From contig JAPLOH010000043.1 of NCBI GenBank assembly GCA_026400845.1, positions 6,079-62,727 on the forward strand: a stretch of 56,649 bases of DNA. The letters run 5' to 3'. The stretch is from Alphaproteobacteria bacterium. Lineage in GTDB: Bacteria; Pseudomonadota; Alphaproteobacteria; Acetobacterales; Acetobacteraceae. The notes beneath the pieces are model-generated. The model saw only the letters and a program-made list of their open reading frames with translations, ran no database searches and was not told where the DNA came from. The translations under genes were made by a program, and so were the position numbers. Position 1 is the first letter of the stretch. Every line of letters starts with the position of its first letter. Below, in pieces: positions 26,281-36,137 of the stretch.

Positions 26281-27285
26281 TCAGTTTCTCCGGTGGCTGA
26301 TGCGCGGGTCCATCAGCGGATAGCAGATGTCGAGTACCAGGGTGGCGAGGCCGAGGGCGACGATCACCAGGAAGACGATGCCCTGGATGAGGAAATGGTC
26401 GTTCTCGCGGATCGCCTGGAACAGCAGGGTGCCGATGCCGGGATAGCCGAAGATCACCTCCACCAGCACCGCGCCGGACAGCACCTGACCGAGCGCCAAG
26501 GCGAGCGCTGTGACTTGCGGCAGGATCGCGTTGCGCACGCAGTAGCGCAGGAAAACGGTGCGGCTTTTGAGCCCCTTGGCTTCGGCGAAATTCACGTAGT
26601 CCTCGCCCATCGTCGTCACCATCATGCCGCGCATGCCGAGCGCCCAGCCGCCGGTGGAGACCAGGATGATGGAGAGCGCCGGCAGGGTGGCGTGGCTGAC
26701 GAGGTCACTTACGAACCCCCATGTCAGCGTCGGCGTCACGCCGGGGGAATAGCCGCCGAAAATCGGCAGCAGGGCGAACTGGAAGGCCAGCACGTAGGTG
26801 AGGATGAGGCCGAGCAGGAAAAACGGGATGGCGTGCAGCGCCCATAACGGCGGCATCAGCCAGGCCATCCAGGCCGGCGCCCGCGGCCACGCCAGCAGCG
26901 CGCCGAGGAAGGTGCCGAGGGCGAAAGAGAACAGTGTGGTCAAGCCGAGCAGCGCCACCGTCCATGGCACCGATTCGGCGATCATCTCGTTCACCGTGCG
27001 CGGGTAGTTGGCGATCGAGTAGTTGAAATCGAGCTTCGCGGTGTTTTCGAGATAGGTCACGTATTGGCGCCACAGCGGCTTGTCGAGGCCGAAGCGCTGG
27101 TCATAGACCTTGATCATGTCCTCGATGCCGGACTGCACGTAGCCGCCGAGCGAGGCCTGTTGCAGGAGCTTCGAGCGCACCGGGTCCTGCCCGGAGAGCT
27201 TGGGCAGGAAGAAGTTCAACGTGGCGGCGAGCCAGACGATGAGCACGAAAACGCCGCAGCGCTTGGCGATGTGGAGGGCCTGCAT
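26281..27285 (-). CDS. ABC transporter permease, DppB/OppB type (second importer)
   Basis: Permease of 334 residues, with the N-terminal helix GVFVLIVWLAATLNFFLPKL followed by SGQDP, a periplasmic FGLDKPLWRQYVTYL motif as in DppB proteins, and a C-terminal membrane domain with the EAA-type loop (EAKGLKSRTVFLRYCVRN). It lies 26 bases downstream of the binding-protein gene. Its inserted periplasmic region is somewhat longer than in the first importer, so the two systems are paralogues rather than a recent duplication. Confidence 0.92.
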   Translation of the reverse strand: MQALHIAKRCGVFVLIVWLAATLNFFLPKLSGQDPVRSKLLQQASLGGYVQSGIEDMIKVYDQRFGLDKPLWRQYVTYLENTAKLDFNYSIANYPRTVNEMIAESVPWTVALLGLTTLFSFALGTFLGALLAWPRAPAWMAWLMPPLWALHAIPFFLLGLILTYVLAFQFALLPIFGGYSPGVTPTLTWGFVSDLVSHATLPALSIILVSTGGWALGMRGMMVTTMGEDYVNFAEAKGLKSRTVFLRYCVRNAILPQVTALALALGQVLSGAVLVEVIFGYPGIGTLLFQAIRENDHFLIQGIVFLVIVALGLATLVLDICYPLMDPRISHRRN

Positions 27286-27311
27286 CGGTAGCGCTGCGAC
27301 GGTCTACGTGT

Positions 27312-29096
27312 CTACGATACGGGCTGCAGGTTCCACAGCACCATCGGGAAGGTGAGGTGCCAGTGGGCGCCGTTGACGTAGGCGTTGTCGGCGGTGGGCC
27401 AATTCTTCCAATACTGCGTGCTGTAGGGAATGCGATGGATGTTCTGCACCAGTTGCACATCGGGCAGTTCGGGCAGCCAGATGTCCATCGCCTTGATCCA
27501 CAGCTCGGTGAGCTTCTTGGTGTCGCTCGGCGCGACGGCGAACATCTCGTCGACGATCTTGTCGTATTCGGCGCTCTTCCAGCGGGCGAAGTTGACCTGG
27601 TGGCCCCCGGGCACGGCGACCGAGGAGGATTGGTAAAGCTTGAGGGTGTTGTAGGGCTCGGCGATCGAGCCGCCATGGCCGTAGATCGCGCCGGTGAACT
27701 GGCCCTTGGAGAAGCGGTCGTCGAAATCGGGCGGCACGGCGATCGAGGCTTCGATGCCGTTGCGCTTCATCATCTCGACCAGCACCGGCCCGAGGGCGGG
27801 GCCGGAGGCGCCGAAGCCGATGATGTCGATGGTGATCTTCTTGCCCGTGGCATCGGCCCAGAACCCGTCGGCGCCCTTTTTGAAGCCCTTGGAGGTCAGC
27901 AGCGCGTCGCCCTTTTTCGTGTCGTGCTCGTTGGTGTTGTACTTGGCGAGCTTATCCTTCACCGCATCGATATAGGGTTGCAGCGGCTTGTAGGGCGGCA
28001 GCGGGAGCATCGAGGGGGCACCGGCGCCGAGATAGCCGATGTCGATCAGCTGCTCGCGGTCGATGTAGTAGCTGACGGCCCAGCGGACCTCCTTCTGGTC
28101 GAAGGGCTTCACCTCGTTGTTGAGGTAGAGCGAAATCGGCCACCAGTCGAGGTAGCCGTAGGGCGGCTTCTGGCCGGAATGGGTGATCACCTTGGCGTTC
28201 TGGCGGAACACGGTCGGGAAGGTCGCCGGTTGCAGGCCCGAGCCCGCGTCCACCTGATTGGTGATCATCGCCTGCGCCATTGCCTGCTCCCCGGCGAAGG
28301 GCAGCCAGACGTTGCGCAGGACTTGCGGCATCGGGGCGAGCTTGGCGTCCGCCGCCCACCAGGTGTCGGCGCGGTCGAGCACCTTCTGCTGCGGCGAGGC
28401 ATTGGTGACGCGCCACGGCCCGGTGGTGACCGGCCAGCCCTTGGCGACATCAAAATGCTTGAAGGTCGTCCAGTCCTGCCCCTCGAAGATGTGCTTGGGC
28501 ACGATGTAGACGCCGATGTCGTACTTGTAGGTCATGAAGAAGAAGAAGCGCGGCGAGGGGATCTTGAAGTCCACCACCACGGTGTTGGCGTCCGTCGCGG
28601 TCGCCTTGGCGACGGCCTGCTGCACGTCGACGCCGAAGCGCACCTTGGGGCCAAGGTCGCGCAGGCTGTTCAGCGTGTAGGCGACGTCCTCGGCGGAGAA
28701 GGCCTTGCCGTCGGACCACTTGATGCCGGAGCGCGTCTTGATGGTGAGCTGCTTGAAATCGGCGGAGAAATTATAGCTCTCGGCGAGCCACATGTAGGTT
28801 TTGTCGGCGAAGGCGCTGTAATAGGCCAGCGGCTCGGCGACCATGTTGGGGCCGTTCTGGTGGTTGGAGCCGATGGCGTACGGGTTCCACAGGTCGAAGT
28901 CCGCCCAGCGGCCTTCGCGGCCGCCCCAGACCAGGATCATCGTGCGGTTGCGTGGGGGGGCGGCGGCCTGGGCGGCGGCCGGCAGGGCGCCGGGCGGCAG
29001 CAAGGCCGCGGCCGAGCCGAGCAAAGCGAGCCGCAGGGTCTGGCGGCGGCTCAGACCGTCATCGGCCGCGATGGTGTCCTGGGTGATATCGGACAT
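27312..29096 (-). CDS. ABC transporter substrate-binding protein, family 5, Tat-exported
   Basis: Solute-binding protein of 594 residues. The N-terminus has a twin-arginine signal (SRRQTLRLALLG, Arg17-Arg18) and hydrophobic core up to about residue 44, so the protein is probably folded before export. The mature chain has the family 5 signature region (KTRSGIKWSDGKAFSAEDVAYTL split over 110-140) and the C-terminal YYIDREQL motif. Long proteins of this type bind peptides, oligosaccharides or similar solutes. It is first in a three-gene leftward operon with two permeases. The region 29097-29251 upstream separates it from divergent rnhB and should hold both promoters. Confidence 0.92.
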   Translation of the reverse strand: MSDITQDTIAADDGLSRRQTLRLALLGSAAALLPPGALPAAAQAAAPPRNRTMILVWGGREGRWADFDLWNPYAIGSNHQNGPNMVAEPLAYYSAFADKTYMWLAESYNFSADFKQLTIKTRSGIKWSDGKAFSAEDVAYTLNSLRDLGPKVRFGVDVQQAVAKATATDANTVVVDFKIPSPRFFFFMTYKYDIGVYIVPKHIFEGQDWTTFKHFDVAKGWPVTTGPWRVTNASPQQKVLDRADTWWAADAKLAPMPQVLRNVWLPFAGEQAMAQAMITNQVDAGSGLQPATFPTVFRQNAKVITHSGQKPPYGYLDWWPISLYLNNEVKPFDQKEVRWAVSYYIDREQLIDIGYLGAGAPSMLPLPPYKPLQPYIDAVKDKLAKYNTNEHDTKKGDALLTSKGFKKGADGFWADATGKKITIDIIGFGASGPALGPVLVEMMKRNGIEASIAVPPDFDDRFSKGQFTGAIYGHGGSIAEPYNTLKLYQSSSVAVPGGHQVNFARWKSAEYDKIVDEMFAVAPSDTKKLTELWIKAMDIWLPELPDVQLVQNIHRIPYSTQYWKNWPTADNAYVNGAHWHLTFPMVLWNLQPVS

Positions 29097-29251
29097 GGTG
29101 GTTTCCTCGCCTGGCCGCCCGGGGGGCGGCTCGTGTTGATTGTCCGGTCACCATGAGGTGCACCGGCGTGCCGGCAGCTTGGCGCGCAGGGCGGGGGGGA
29201 TGTCAAGCGGCGGATTAGTGGCAATCGGCCGTTCGGCGTAGGCTCCTTCCG

Positions 29252-29842
29252 ATGGATCGTTGGGAGCGCATTGCCGGTGTGGATGAGGTGGGCCGCGGAC
29301 CGCTCGCCGGGCCGGTGCTGGCTGCTGCTGTTGTGCTGCCGGTGCCGTTGCCGTCCGCGCTCGCCGTGCTGCTGGGCGATTCGAAAAGGCTGAGCGCCAC
29401 GGCGCGGGAGATCGCCTTCGTCGCGCTGCATGCCACTGCGGGCGTCGAGATCGGGGTCGGCGCGGCTTCGGTGGGCGAGATCGCGCGGCACAACATCCTT
29501 CAGGCCAGTCTGCTCGCCATGCGCCGCGCCGTAGCCCGGCTGCCCACGCCGCCCGAGAGGGCGCTGGTCGACGGCAATCAGATGCCCGGCCTCGCCTGCC
29601 CGACGCACTGCATCATCGGCGGCGATGCCTCGGAACCGGCGATCTCGGCTGCCTCGATCATCGCCAAGGTCATGCGCGACCGGCTGATGGCCCGCCTCGC
29701 ATTGCGATACCCTGGCTATGGCTGGGAGGCGAATTCCGGCTACGGCACCGCTTTGCATCGCGCCGCGCTGCACCGGATTGGCGCCACGGCGCATCACCGC
29801 GCCGGGTTCGGCACGGTGCGTCAAGTCGCTCTCGCGGTCTAA
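29252..29842 (+). CDS. rnhB: Ribonuclease HII
   Basis: Endonuclease that cuts the RNA strand of RNA-DNA hybrids and initiates removal of misincorporated ribonucleotides. 196 residues, the normal size. The N-terminal motif [16 protein letters not shown] contains the first catalytic Asp and Glu. The second region with [17 protein letters not shown] and the C-terminal [14 protein letters not shown] are family-typical. It is divergent from the ABC importer. No ccrM methylase gene, which sits beside rnhB in several alphaproteobacteria, is seen here. Confidence 0.95.
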   Translation: MDRWERIAGVDEVGRGPLAGPVLAAAVVLPVPLPSALAVLLGDSKRLSATAREIAFVALHATAGVEIGVGAASVGEIARHNILQASLLAMRRAVARLPTPPERALVDGNQMPGLACPTHCIIGGDASEPAISAASIIAKVMRDRLMARLALRYPGYGWEANSGYGTALHRAALHRIGATAHHRAGFGTVRQVALAV

Positions 29843-29914
29843 TCTCTTGCGGCCGGGGCCATGCCTATGCGACCACGGGGCGCGACAGTCTTCGTCCAAG
29901 CTGGGGAACGCCTG

Positions 29915-30757
29915 ATGACCGAAACCGAGACCGAACGCCCGGCCGCCCAAGGCACGCTGCTGGCGGGCAAGCGGGGCCTCATCATGGGGGTGGCGAACGA
30001 CCGCTCGCTCGCCTGGGGCATCGCGCGGGCCTGCGCCGCCCAGGGGGCCGAACTTGGCTTCACCTATCTCGGCGACGCGCTGGAACGTCGCGTCCGCCCG
30101 CTCGCGGCCTCGGTCGGCTCGACGCTGCTCGCCCCCTGCGACGTGGCGGACGAGGCCAGCATGGACGCCGCCTTCGCCACGGTGCAGGCGGCCTGGGGGC
30201 GGATCGACTTCCTGGTCCACGCCATCGGCTTCGCCGACAAGCGGTATCTCCGCGGCCTCTACATGGATACGCCGCGCGATGCCTTCCTCCAGGCGATGGA
30301 CATTTCCTGCTACAGCTTCGTCGCCGTCGCCCGCCGTGCCGCGGCGATGATGCCGAATGGCGGTTCCATGCTGACGCTGACCTATCTCGGCGCCGAGCGG
30401 GTGATCCCGCACTACAACGTGATGGGCGTTGCCAAGGCGGCGCTCGAGGCCTCGGTGCGCTATCTCGCCGCCGATCTCGGCCCACGCGACATCCGGGTGA
30501 ACGCGATCTCCGCCGGCCCGATCAAGACACTGGCTGCCTCCGGCATCGGCGATTTCCGCTATATCATGAAGTGGAACGAGTACAACGCGCCGCTCAGGCG
30601 CAATACCACCATCGGTGACGTCGGTGGCGCCGGCGTCTACCTGCTGTCCGAACTCGGATCGGGTGTCACCGGCGAGGTGCACCATGTCGACAGCGGCTAC
30701 CACACGGTCGGCATGAAGAACCCCGACGCCCCGGACATTTCGGTCGCCCACGAGTAG
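29915..30757 (+). CDS. fabI: Enoyl-[acyl-carrier-protein] reductase (NADH)
   Basis: Last step of the fatty-acid elongation cycle: reduces trans-2-enoyl-ACP. Start at ATG 29915 with GGGGAA upstream; an ATG at 29861 would add 18 unrelated residues. 280 residues with the FabI-specific nucleotide-binding motif ([16 protein letters not shown]) and the catalytic Tyr-x6-Lys at Y167 and K174 (YNVMGVAK). The loop [16 protein letters not shown] is also diagnostic. It lies five bases before aroC. Confidence 0.96.
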   Translation: MTETETERPAAQGTLLAGKRGLIMGVANDRSLAWGIARACAAQGAELGFTYLGDALERRVRPLAASVGSTLLAPCDVADEASMDAAFATVQAAWGRIDFLVHAIGFADKRYLRGLYMDTPRDAFLQAMDISCYSFVAVARRAAAMMPNGGSMLTLTYLGAERVIPHYNVMGVAKAALEASVRYLAADLGPRDIRVNAISAGPIKTLAASGIGDFRYIMKWNEYNAPLRRNTTIGDVGGAGVYLLSELGSGVTGEVHHVDSGYHTVGMKNPDAPDISVAHE

Positions 30758-30762
30758 GCGCG

Positions 30763-31866
30763 GTGTCGCACAACAGCTTCGGCCATCTGTTCCGCCTCAC
30801 CACCTGGGGCGAAAGCCACGGCCCGGCGATCGGCGCCGTGGTGGACGGCTGCCCCCCGCGCATCGCGCTCAGCGCGGCCGACATCCAGCCCTGGCTCGAC
30901 CAGCGCCGGCCCGGCCAATCGAAATTCACCACCCAACGCCAGGAGCCCGACGAAGTCCGCATCCTCTCTGGCGTGTTCGAGGGTATGACCACCGGTACCC
31001 CGATCGGCCTGGTGATCGACAACGTCGACCAGCGTTCCAAGGACTACGGCGAAATCGCCACCCGCATGCGGCCGGGCCATGCCGACCTCACCTATGTGCT
31101 GAAATACGGCATTCGCGACTATCGCGGCGGCGGCCGTTCCTCGGCGCGGGAGACCGCCATGCGGGTCGCCGCCGGCGCCATCGCGCGCAAGGTGCTGGGC
31201 AGCGGCGTCGCCATCCGCGGCGCCCTGGTGCAAATCGGCCCCCACGCCATCGACCGCACGCGATGGGACTGGGCTGAGGTCGAGCGCAACCCGTTCTTCT
31301 GCCCGGACAAGGTGGCGGCGGCGCAATGGGAGGAGTATCTCGGCCAGGTCCGCAAATCCGGCTCCTCCTGTGGCGCGGTGATCGAACTTGTGGCCGAAGG
31401 CGTGCCCCCCGGTCTCGGCGCGCCGATCTACGGCAAGCTCGACGCCGATCTTGCCGCCGCCTTGATGAGCAGCAACGCGGTCAAAGGTGTGGAGATCGGC
31501 GAAGGTTTCGCCGCCGCCGCCCTCACCGGCGAGGAGAACGCCGACGAAATGCGCATGGCCGATGGCGAGGTGGTGTTCGGCTCCAACCACGCCGGCGGCG
31601 TTCTCGGCGGCATCTCGACCGGCCAGCCGATCGTGGCGCGCTTCGCGGTGAAGCCGACCAGTTCCATCCTCGCCCCCCGGCACAGCGTCGACCGCGCCGG
31701 CACCGAGGTCGACGTCATGACCAAAGGCCGCCACGACCCCTGCGTCGGCATCCGCGCGGTGCCCGTCGGCGAGGCCATGCTGGCCCTGGTGCTCGCCGAC
31801 CACCTGCTCCGCCACCGCGCCCAGAACCCCGACGCGCCGGACCGGGCACGCCTACCGCGGAACTAG
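30763..31866 (+). CDS. aroC: Chorismate synthase
   Basis: Final shikimate-pathway enzyme, converting EPSP to chorismate with reduced FMN. 367 residues starting with GTG at 30763 ([20 protein letters not shown]). All family signatures are seen: [17 protein letters not shown], then [20 protein letters not shown], then the C-terminal [17 protein letters not shown]. It follows fabI by five bases, so the two are probably co-transcribed. Confidence 0.97.
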   Translation: MSHNSFGHLFRLTTWGESHGPAIGAVVDGCPPRIALSAADIQPWLDQRRPGQSKFTTQRQEPDEVRILSGVFEGMTTGTPIGLVIDNVDQRSKDYGEIATRMRPGHADLTYVLKYGIRDYRGGGRSSARETAMRVAAGAIARKVLGSGVAIRGALVQIGPHAIDRTRWDWAEVERNPFFCPDKVAAAQWEEYLGQVRKSGSSCGAVIELVAEGVPPGLGAPIYGKLDADLAAALMSSNAVKGVEIGEGFAAAALTGEENADEMRMADGEVVFGSNHAGGVLGGISTGQPIVARFAVKPTSSILAPRHSVDRAGTEVDVMTKGRHDPCVGIRAVPVGEAMLALVLADHLLRHRAQNPDAPDRARLPRN

Positions 31867-31940
31867 ACCGTTTCGATATGATCTGATGGGTACCGACGAT
31901 CAGAAGCCCTGCCCCCGCTTCCCTTGAGCCGCAGCCGTCC

Positions 31941-32876
31941 ATGGCGCAAAATCAACAGATGACCCAATCTCACCCCTACGACTTCCGCATCGGTATTGAC
32001 CTGGGCGGCACCAAGACCGAAATCGCGGCGCTGGCGCCCGATGGCCGCCTCATCGAGCGCAAGCGTGTGCCGACGCCGCATCTCTACCGGGACAGCGTGG
32101 CGGGGATGGCGGACATGGTGCTGGCCATCGAGCAGAAGCTCGGCGGGCGCGGCAGTGTCGGCATCGGCATCCCCGGTGTCATCTCGCCGGCCACCGGGCT
32201 GGTGAAGAACGCCAATACCATCGCCCTCAATGGCAACCCCTTCGACAAGGACATCCAGGCCCTGCTCGGCCGCGAGGTGCGCGTCGAGAACGATGCCAAC
32301 TGCTTTGCCCTCTCCGAAGCCGCCGATGGCGCCGGGGCCGGGCACTCCATCGTCTTTGGCGTCATCCTCGGCACCGGCTGCGGCGGTGGCATCGTGTTTG
32401 ACGGCAAGGTGATGCGCGGCCGCCACCACATCGCTGGCGAATGGGGCCATACCCCGCTGCCCTGGCCGCGGCCCGAGGAATTGCCCGGCCCGCTCTGCTG
32501 GTGCGGCCATCACAACTGCCTCGAACTCCATATCTCCGGCACCGGCCTCGCCATCGAATGCGACGGCCCCGACGCGCGCGACGCCACCTTCATCCCCGCC
32601 CGCGCCGCCGCCGGCGAGCAGAAAGCCATCGACGCACTCGTCCGCCATGCCGACAAGCTGGCCCGCGGCCTCGCCGTCATCACCAACCTTATCGACCCCG
32701 ATATCATCGTCCTCGGCGGTGGCCTCTCCAACCTCGACCACCTCTACACCGAAGTGCCGAAACGCATGGCCCCCTACGTGTTCTCCGATTTCGTCCATAC
32801 CCCCGTCGTTAAAAACCAACACGGCGACAGCTCCGGCATCCGCGGCGCTGCCTGGCTGTGGCCCGCGCCAGGGTGA
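31941..32876 (+). CDS. ROK-family sugar kinase
   Basis: Cytoplasmic sugar kinase of about 311 residues. The ATP-phosphate motif is IGIDLGGTKTEIAAL near the N-terminus. The ROK zinc site is CWCGHHNCLELHISG (the CGxxxCxE form), preceded by the substrate-binding GEWGH motif. ATG 31941 and ATG 31959 are both possible starts. The closest types are fructokinase (Mak) and N-acetylglucosamine kinase (NagK); the substrate cannot be settled by eye. It stands alone, 74 bases after aroC, and is followed by a repeat block. Confidence 0.9.
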   Translation: MAQNQQMTQSHPYDFRIGIDLGGTKTEIAALAPDGRLIERKRVPTPHLYRDSVAGMADMVLAIEQKLGGRGSVGIGIPGVISPATGLVKNANTIALNGNPFDKDIQALLGREVRVENDANCFALSEAADGAGAGHSIVFGVILGTGCGGGIVFDGKVMRGRHHIAGEWGHTPLPWPRPEELPGPLCWCGHHNCLELHISGTGLAIECDGPDARDATFIPARAAAGEQKAIDALVRHADKLARGLAVITNLIDPDIIVLGGGLSNLDHLYTEVPKRMAPYVFSDFVHTPVVKNQHGDSSGIRGAAWLWPAPG

Positions 32877-33150
32877 TTGCGAGGGGCGTCGAAGGAAGGA
32901 AGGCCAGGGCTCTGCCCTGGACCCGCAAAGGGGCCGTGGCCCCTTTGATCCCATTTCGTTTAAGTAGGTTCAGTTTCGAGAGAGGGGCCAACTCAGGTGT
33001 TGCGACCATCTCGTCGGCCCCTCTCTCGAAACTGAACCTTTCCTTAAGTGAAGGTTTCCAAGGGCTTGGCCCGTCGCGCGAAGGCGCGCAACGGACTTGG
33101 CGGGGTCGAGGGGCAGAGCCCCCGCCTTGCTTTTCCTCGCACCTCTCGCG
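32877..33150. repeat. Intergenic block of nested inverted repeats
   Basis: These 274 bases hold no gene. In order: CCAGGGC/GCCCTGG (32904-32910 with 32914-32920), CAAAGGGGCC/GGCCCCTTTG (32926-32935 with 32938-32947), and a perfect 24-base inverted repeat at 32966-32989 and 33016-33039 with a 26-base loop. GC-rich text containing GGGGCAGAGCCCC follows at about 33111-33123. The block looks like a family of palindromic intergenic elements that I associate with Acetobacteraceae genomes. The hairpins may also stop transcription after the kinase gene. Confidence 0.7.
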
Positions 33151-34401
33151 ATGACCCCGGCGCTGTGCCGCGACTGCGGGGCGGAGCCGGGAGATGGGCC
33201 GGTGTGCCCGGCCTGCGGCGGACGGCGGATTGTGCGGCATGGGGAGTTGTTTTCGCTGCACATCGCGCATGTCGATTGCGATGCGTTCTATGCGAGTGTT
33301 GAGAAGCGGGACCGGCCAGAGTTGATGGCGATGCCGGTGATTGTCGGCGGCGGCGTGCGCGGCGTGGTGTCGGCGGCGTGCTATGTCGCGCGGATTTATG
33401 GCGTGCGCTCGGCGATGCCGATGTTCAAGGCTTTGGCGGCGTGCCCGGACGCGGTGGTGATCAAGCCGGATTTCCGCAAGTACAGCGCGGCGGCGCGGCA
33501 GATCCGCGGGTTGATGGAGGCGTTGACCCCGCTGATGCAGCCGCTGTCGATCGACGAGGCGGCGCTCGATCTGGCGGGGACCGAGGCGCTGCACGGGATG
33601 CCGCCGGCTGCCGTGCTGGCGCGGTTCGGGCGGGACGTCGAGGCGCAGGTGGGGGTGACGGTGTCGATCGGGCTGGCGCGCAACCGGCTAATGGCGAAGA
33701 TCGCCGCCGGGCGGGACAAGCCGCGCGGGTTCTGCGTCATCGGTGCCGAGGCTCCCGCGCTGTTGGCGAAGGAGCCCGTGCGGTTGTTGCCCGGGATCGG
33801 CCCGGCGATGGCGAAGAAGCTGGAGGGGATGGGGCTCACGCGGCTCGGCCATTTGCAGGGGCTCGACGAAAGGGAGGCGCGCCGACGGCTGGGTGATGAC
33901 GGGCCGGCGATGGTGGCCCGTGCACGCGGCGAGGATGCCCGGCTGGTCGATCCGTCGCGGGACACCAAGTCGATCAGCGCGGAGACCACGTTCGACACCG
34001 ATATCGCCGATGCACCGAGCCTGGAGAAGCATTTGTGGCGCCTGTCGGAGAAGCTTGCGGACCGGTTGCGGCGCGAGGAGTTCGCTGCCGGTGGCGTGGT
34101 GCTGAAGCTGAAAACCGCCGATTTCGCGCTGCGCACCCGCACCCAGCGCCTGACCAACCCGACCCGCCTGCCCGACGTGCTGTTCGCCGCCGCGCGTGCG
34201 TTGCTGGCCCGCGAGATCGATGGCACGCGCTACCGGCTGATCGGCATCGGCTCCGCCCCGCTGCGCCCGGGCGCCGAGGCTGATCCGCCGGACCTTGCCG
34301 ACCCCACGGCGCCGCGCCGGGTGGCGACGCAAACGGCGATCGACGCACTACGGGCGAAATTCGGGGACAAGGCGATCGGACGCGGGCGCGGGCTTGGGTA
34401 G
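33151..34401 (+). CDS. dinB: DNA polymerase IV (Y family) with N-terminal zinc-finger-like extension
   Basis: Translesion polymerase of 416 residues. After a 24-residue extension with two Cys pairs (C6, C9, C19, C22) the polymerase begins at about residue 36. The first catalytic Asp lies in HIAHVDCDAFYASVEKRD. The second acidic pair D135-E136 is in LSIDEAALDL. The helix-hairpin-helix/thumb segment reads LPGIGPAMAKKLEGMGL, and the little-finger domain follows. The extension looks like a zinc ribbon, seen in other alphaproteobacterial DinB proteins. I chose ATG 33151; an ATG at 33097 lies inside the repeat block. No imuA/imuB genes are nearby. Confidence 0.94.
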   Translation: MTPALCRDCGAEPGDGPVCPACGGRRIVRHGELFSLHIAHVDCDAFYASVEKRDRPELMAMPVIVGGGVRGVVSAACYVARIYGVRSAMPMFKALAACPDAVVIKPDFRKYSAAARQIRGLMEALTPLMQPLSIDEAALDLAGTEALHGMPPAAVLARFGRDVEAQVGVTVSIGLARNRLMAKIAAGRDKPRGFCVIGAEAPALLAKEPVRLLPGIGPAMAKKLEGMGLTRLGHLQGLDEREARRRLGDDGPAMVARARGEDARLVDPSRDTKSISAETTFDTDIADAPSLEKHLWRLSEKLADRLRREEFAAGGVVLKLKTADFALRTRTQRLTNPTRLPDVLFAAARALLAREIDGTRYRLIGIGSAPLRPGAEADPPDLADPTAPRRVATQTAIDALRAKFGDKAIGRGRGLG

Positions 34402-34439
34402 CAAGCGGTTCTTTAGGCCACAAGACCTTGCGTGCCGTC

Positions 34440-36038
34440 CTACGGATCGATCAGCACCCCTGGATTGAGCATCCCCGCCGGGTCGAGCGCCCCTTTGGCC
34501 GCGCGCAATGCCGTGGCGAACAATTCCGGACGCTGGCGGTCGTACCACGGGCGGTGGTCGCGCCCGACGGCGTGGTGGTGGGTGATGGTGCCGCCTTCCG
34601 CCATCAGCGCGTCGCCGGCGGCGTTCTTGATCTCCTGCCATTGGTCGAGCAGGGCGCCATGGCGGCCGATTGCGTGGAAGGAGAAATAGGGGGCCGGGCC
34701 GTCCGGGTAGATGTGGGTGAAGCGGCAGGTGATCTGGCCGGGGCGGCCGGTGACGCGGAGGATCGCGGCTTCCACGGCGGCCTTGATGCGGTCGTGGAAG
34801 ACTTCGAACTTGTCCCAGGTGATGGCGGTCTCGAAGGTGTCGTTGATGATGGCGCGCGGCACGATGCGTTCGCGGGCATAGGGCATGCGGATGAAGGCGT
34901 TGCGCCACAGGCCGGCCGCGCCTTTGAGATGGGCGTCGGCCTCGCCGGGGGACTCGGGCGTGCCGCCATGGTCGCGGACGCATTCGAGCGCGCGGGCATG
35001 CCAGGCGGCGAGATCATGGTCGGCGGATTCGAAGCCGAGCACCATGATGGCGGCGCTGCCGTCCCCGGCGCCGGTATTGGCGGCCTCCTGCGGGTCGAGG
35101 ATGCGGCAATTGGCGGGGTAGAGACCGGCCTGGCTGATGGCGCGCACGGCACGGGCGGCGGCGAAGAAGGACGGGAACCGGATGGCCCCGCCGGCGCGAA
35201 ACGTCGGGCGGTCCTGCAGGCGCATCCAGGCCGAGGTGATGACGCCGAGGATGCCTTCGGAGCCGATGAACATGCGGTCCGGCGAGGGGCCGGCGCCGGA
35301 GCCGGGGAGGCGGCGGGTTTCCAGCGTGCCCTGTGGCGTCACCACGCGGAGGTTTTCCACGAAATCGTCGATATGGGTGTAGAGGCTGGCGAAATGGCCG
35401 CCGGAGCGGGTGGCGATCCAGCCGCCGAGGGTCGAGTAGTCGAAGGACTGCGGGAAGTGGCGCAGCGTAAGGCCATGCGGCTTGAGCTGGGCTTCCAGCG
35501 CCGGGCCATAGGCGCCGCCTTCGATGTTCGCGGCGCGCGAGGCGCGGTCGATCTCGACCACGCGGCCGAGTTCGCGCAGGTCGAGCGTGACGGCGGCCTT
35601 GTAGCGGGTGCCGTCGACCTTGGCCTCGATGCCGCCGCACACCGAAGAGCCGCCGCCGAAGGGGATCAGCGCCGCCTGGGCCCCGCCGGCCCAGTCCATC
35701 ACCGCGGCGACCTCCGCCTCGGTACGCGGGTAGGCGACCACGTCGGGCGCGCCGGTATAGTCGCCGAGCATGCCCTTCACGGTGTCGGGGTAGGATTTGC
35801 CGAAGGTGTGGGCGGCGCGGTCATAGAGGTCAGTAGAGCAGATGGCGGCCAGCGCGGCGGGCGGGGTGAGGCGCGGGGCGCGCAGCGTGATGGCGTCGAG
35901 CCCGGGTACGGGGCGTTCCTCGAAGTCGGCGACCGCGAATTTCTCGCGATAAATGCCGAGCAGGAAGGCCTCCTCCTCCGGCGTGTAGCCTTCGCCCTCG
36001 CGGCCCCAGCCGAAGTATTTGAGCCGTGCTTGCGCCAT
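34440..36038 (-). CDS. FAD-linked oxidase, alkyl-DHAP synthase/GlcD type
   Basis: Flavoprotein of 532 residues. Start at ATG 36038, supported by GGAGGA seven bases upstream; longer frames upstream run into the divergent hprK. The N-terminal PCMH FAD domain has the diphosphate loop PFGGGSSVCGG at 127-136. The C-terminal FAD-oxidase cap carries RFTHIYPDGPAPYFSF and the end motif DPAGMLNPGVL. The pattern EYTGxPxVVAYPRTxxEV and the C-terminal region resemble bacterial alkyldihydroxyacetonephosphate synthase homologues, but related enzymes oxidise glycolate or D-lactate. The substrate is not predictable. It is divergent from the regulatory PTS operon. Confidence 0.88.
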   Translation of the reverse strand: MAQARLKYFGWGREGEGYTPEEEAFLLGIYREKFAVADFEERPVPGLDAITLRAPRLTPPAALAAICSTDLYDRAAHTFGKSYPDTVKGMLGDYTGAPDVVAYPRTEAEVAAVMDWAGGAQAALIPFGGGSSVCGGIEAKVDGTRYKAAVTLDLRELGRVVEIDRASRAANIEGGAYGPALEAQLKPHGLTLRHFPQSFDYSTLGGWIATRSGGHFASLYTHIDDFVENLRVVTPQGTLETRRLPGSGAGPSPDRMFIGSEGILGVITSAWMRLQDRPTFRAGGAIRFPSFFAAARAVRAISQAGLYPANCRILDPQEAANTGAGDGSAAIMVLGFESADHDLAAWHARALECVRDHGGTPESPGEADAHLKGAAGLWRNAFIRMPYARERIVPRAIINDTFETAITWDKFEVFHDRIKAAVEAAILRVTGRPGQITCRFTHIYPDGPAPYFSFHAIGRHGALLDQWQEIKNAAGDALMAEGGTITHHHAVGRDHRPWYDRQRPELFATALRAAKGALDPAGMLNPGVLIDP

Positions 36039-36137
36039 GATGTCCTCCGTTTCGGCGCATTGTGGGCGCCTGGCGGTGGGCGGCGTCAATAGGGTGGGGC
36101 TTGGTTCGGTGGCTATTGCGGCGCATCCTGCCGTCCC

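Noticed and set aside
29252-30757. Possible CcrM methylase neighbourhood next to rnhB
   Set aside because: The gene after rnhB is clearly fabI; no methylase motif is present.
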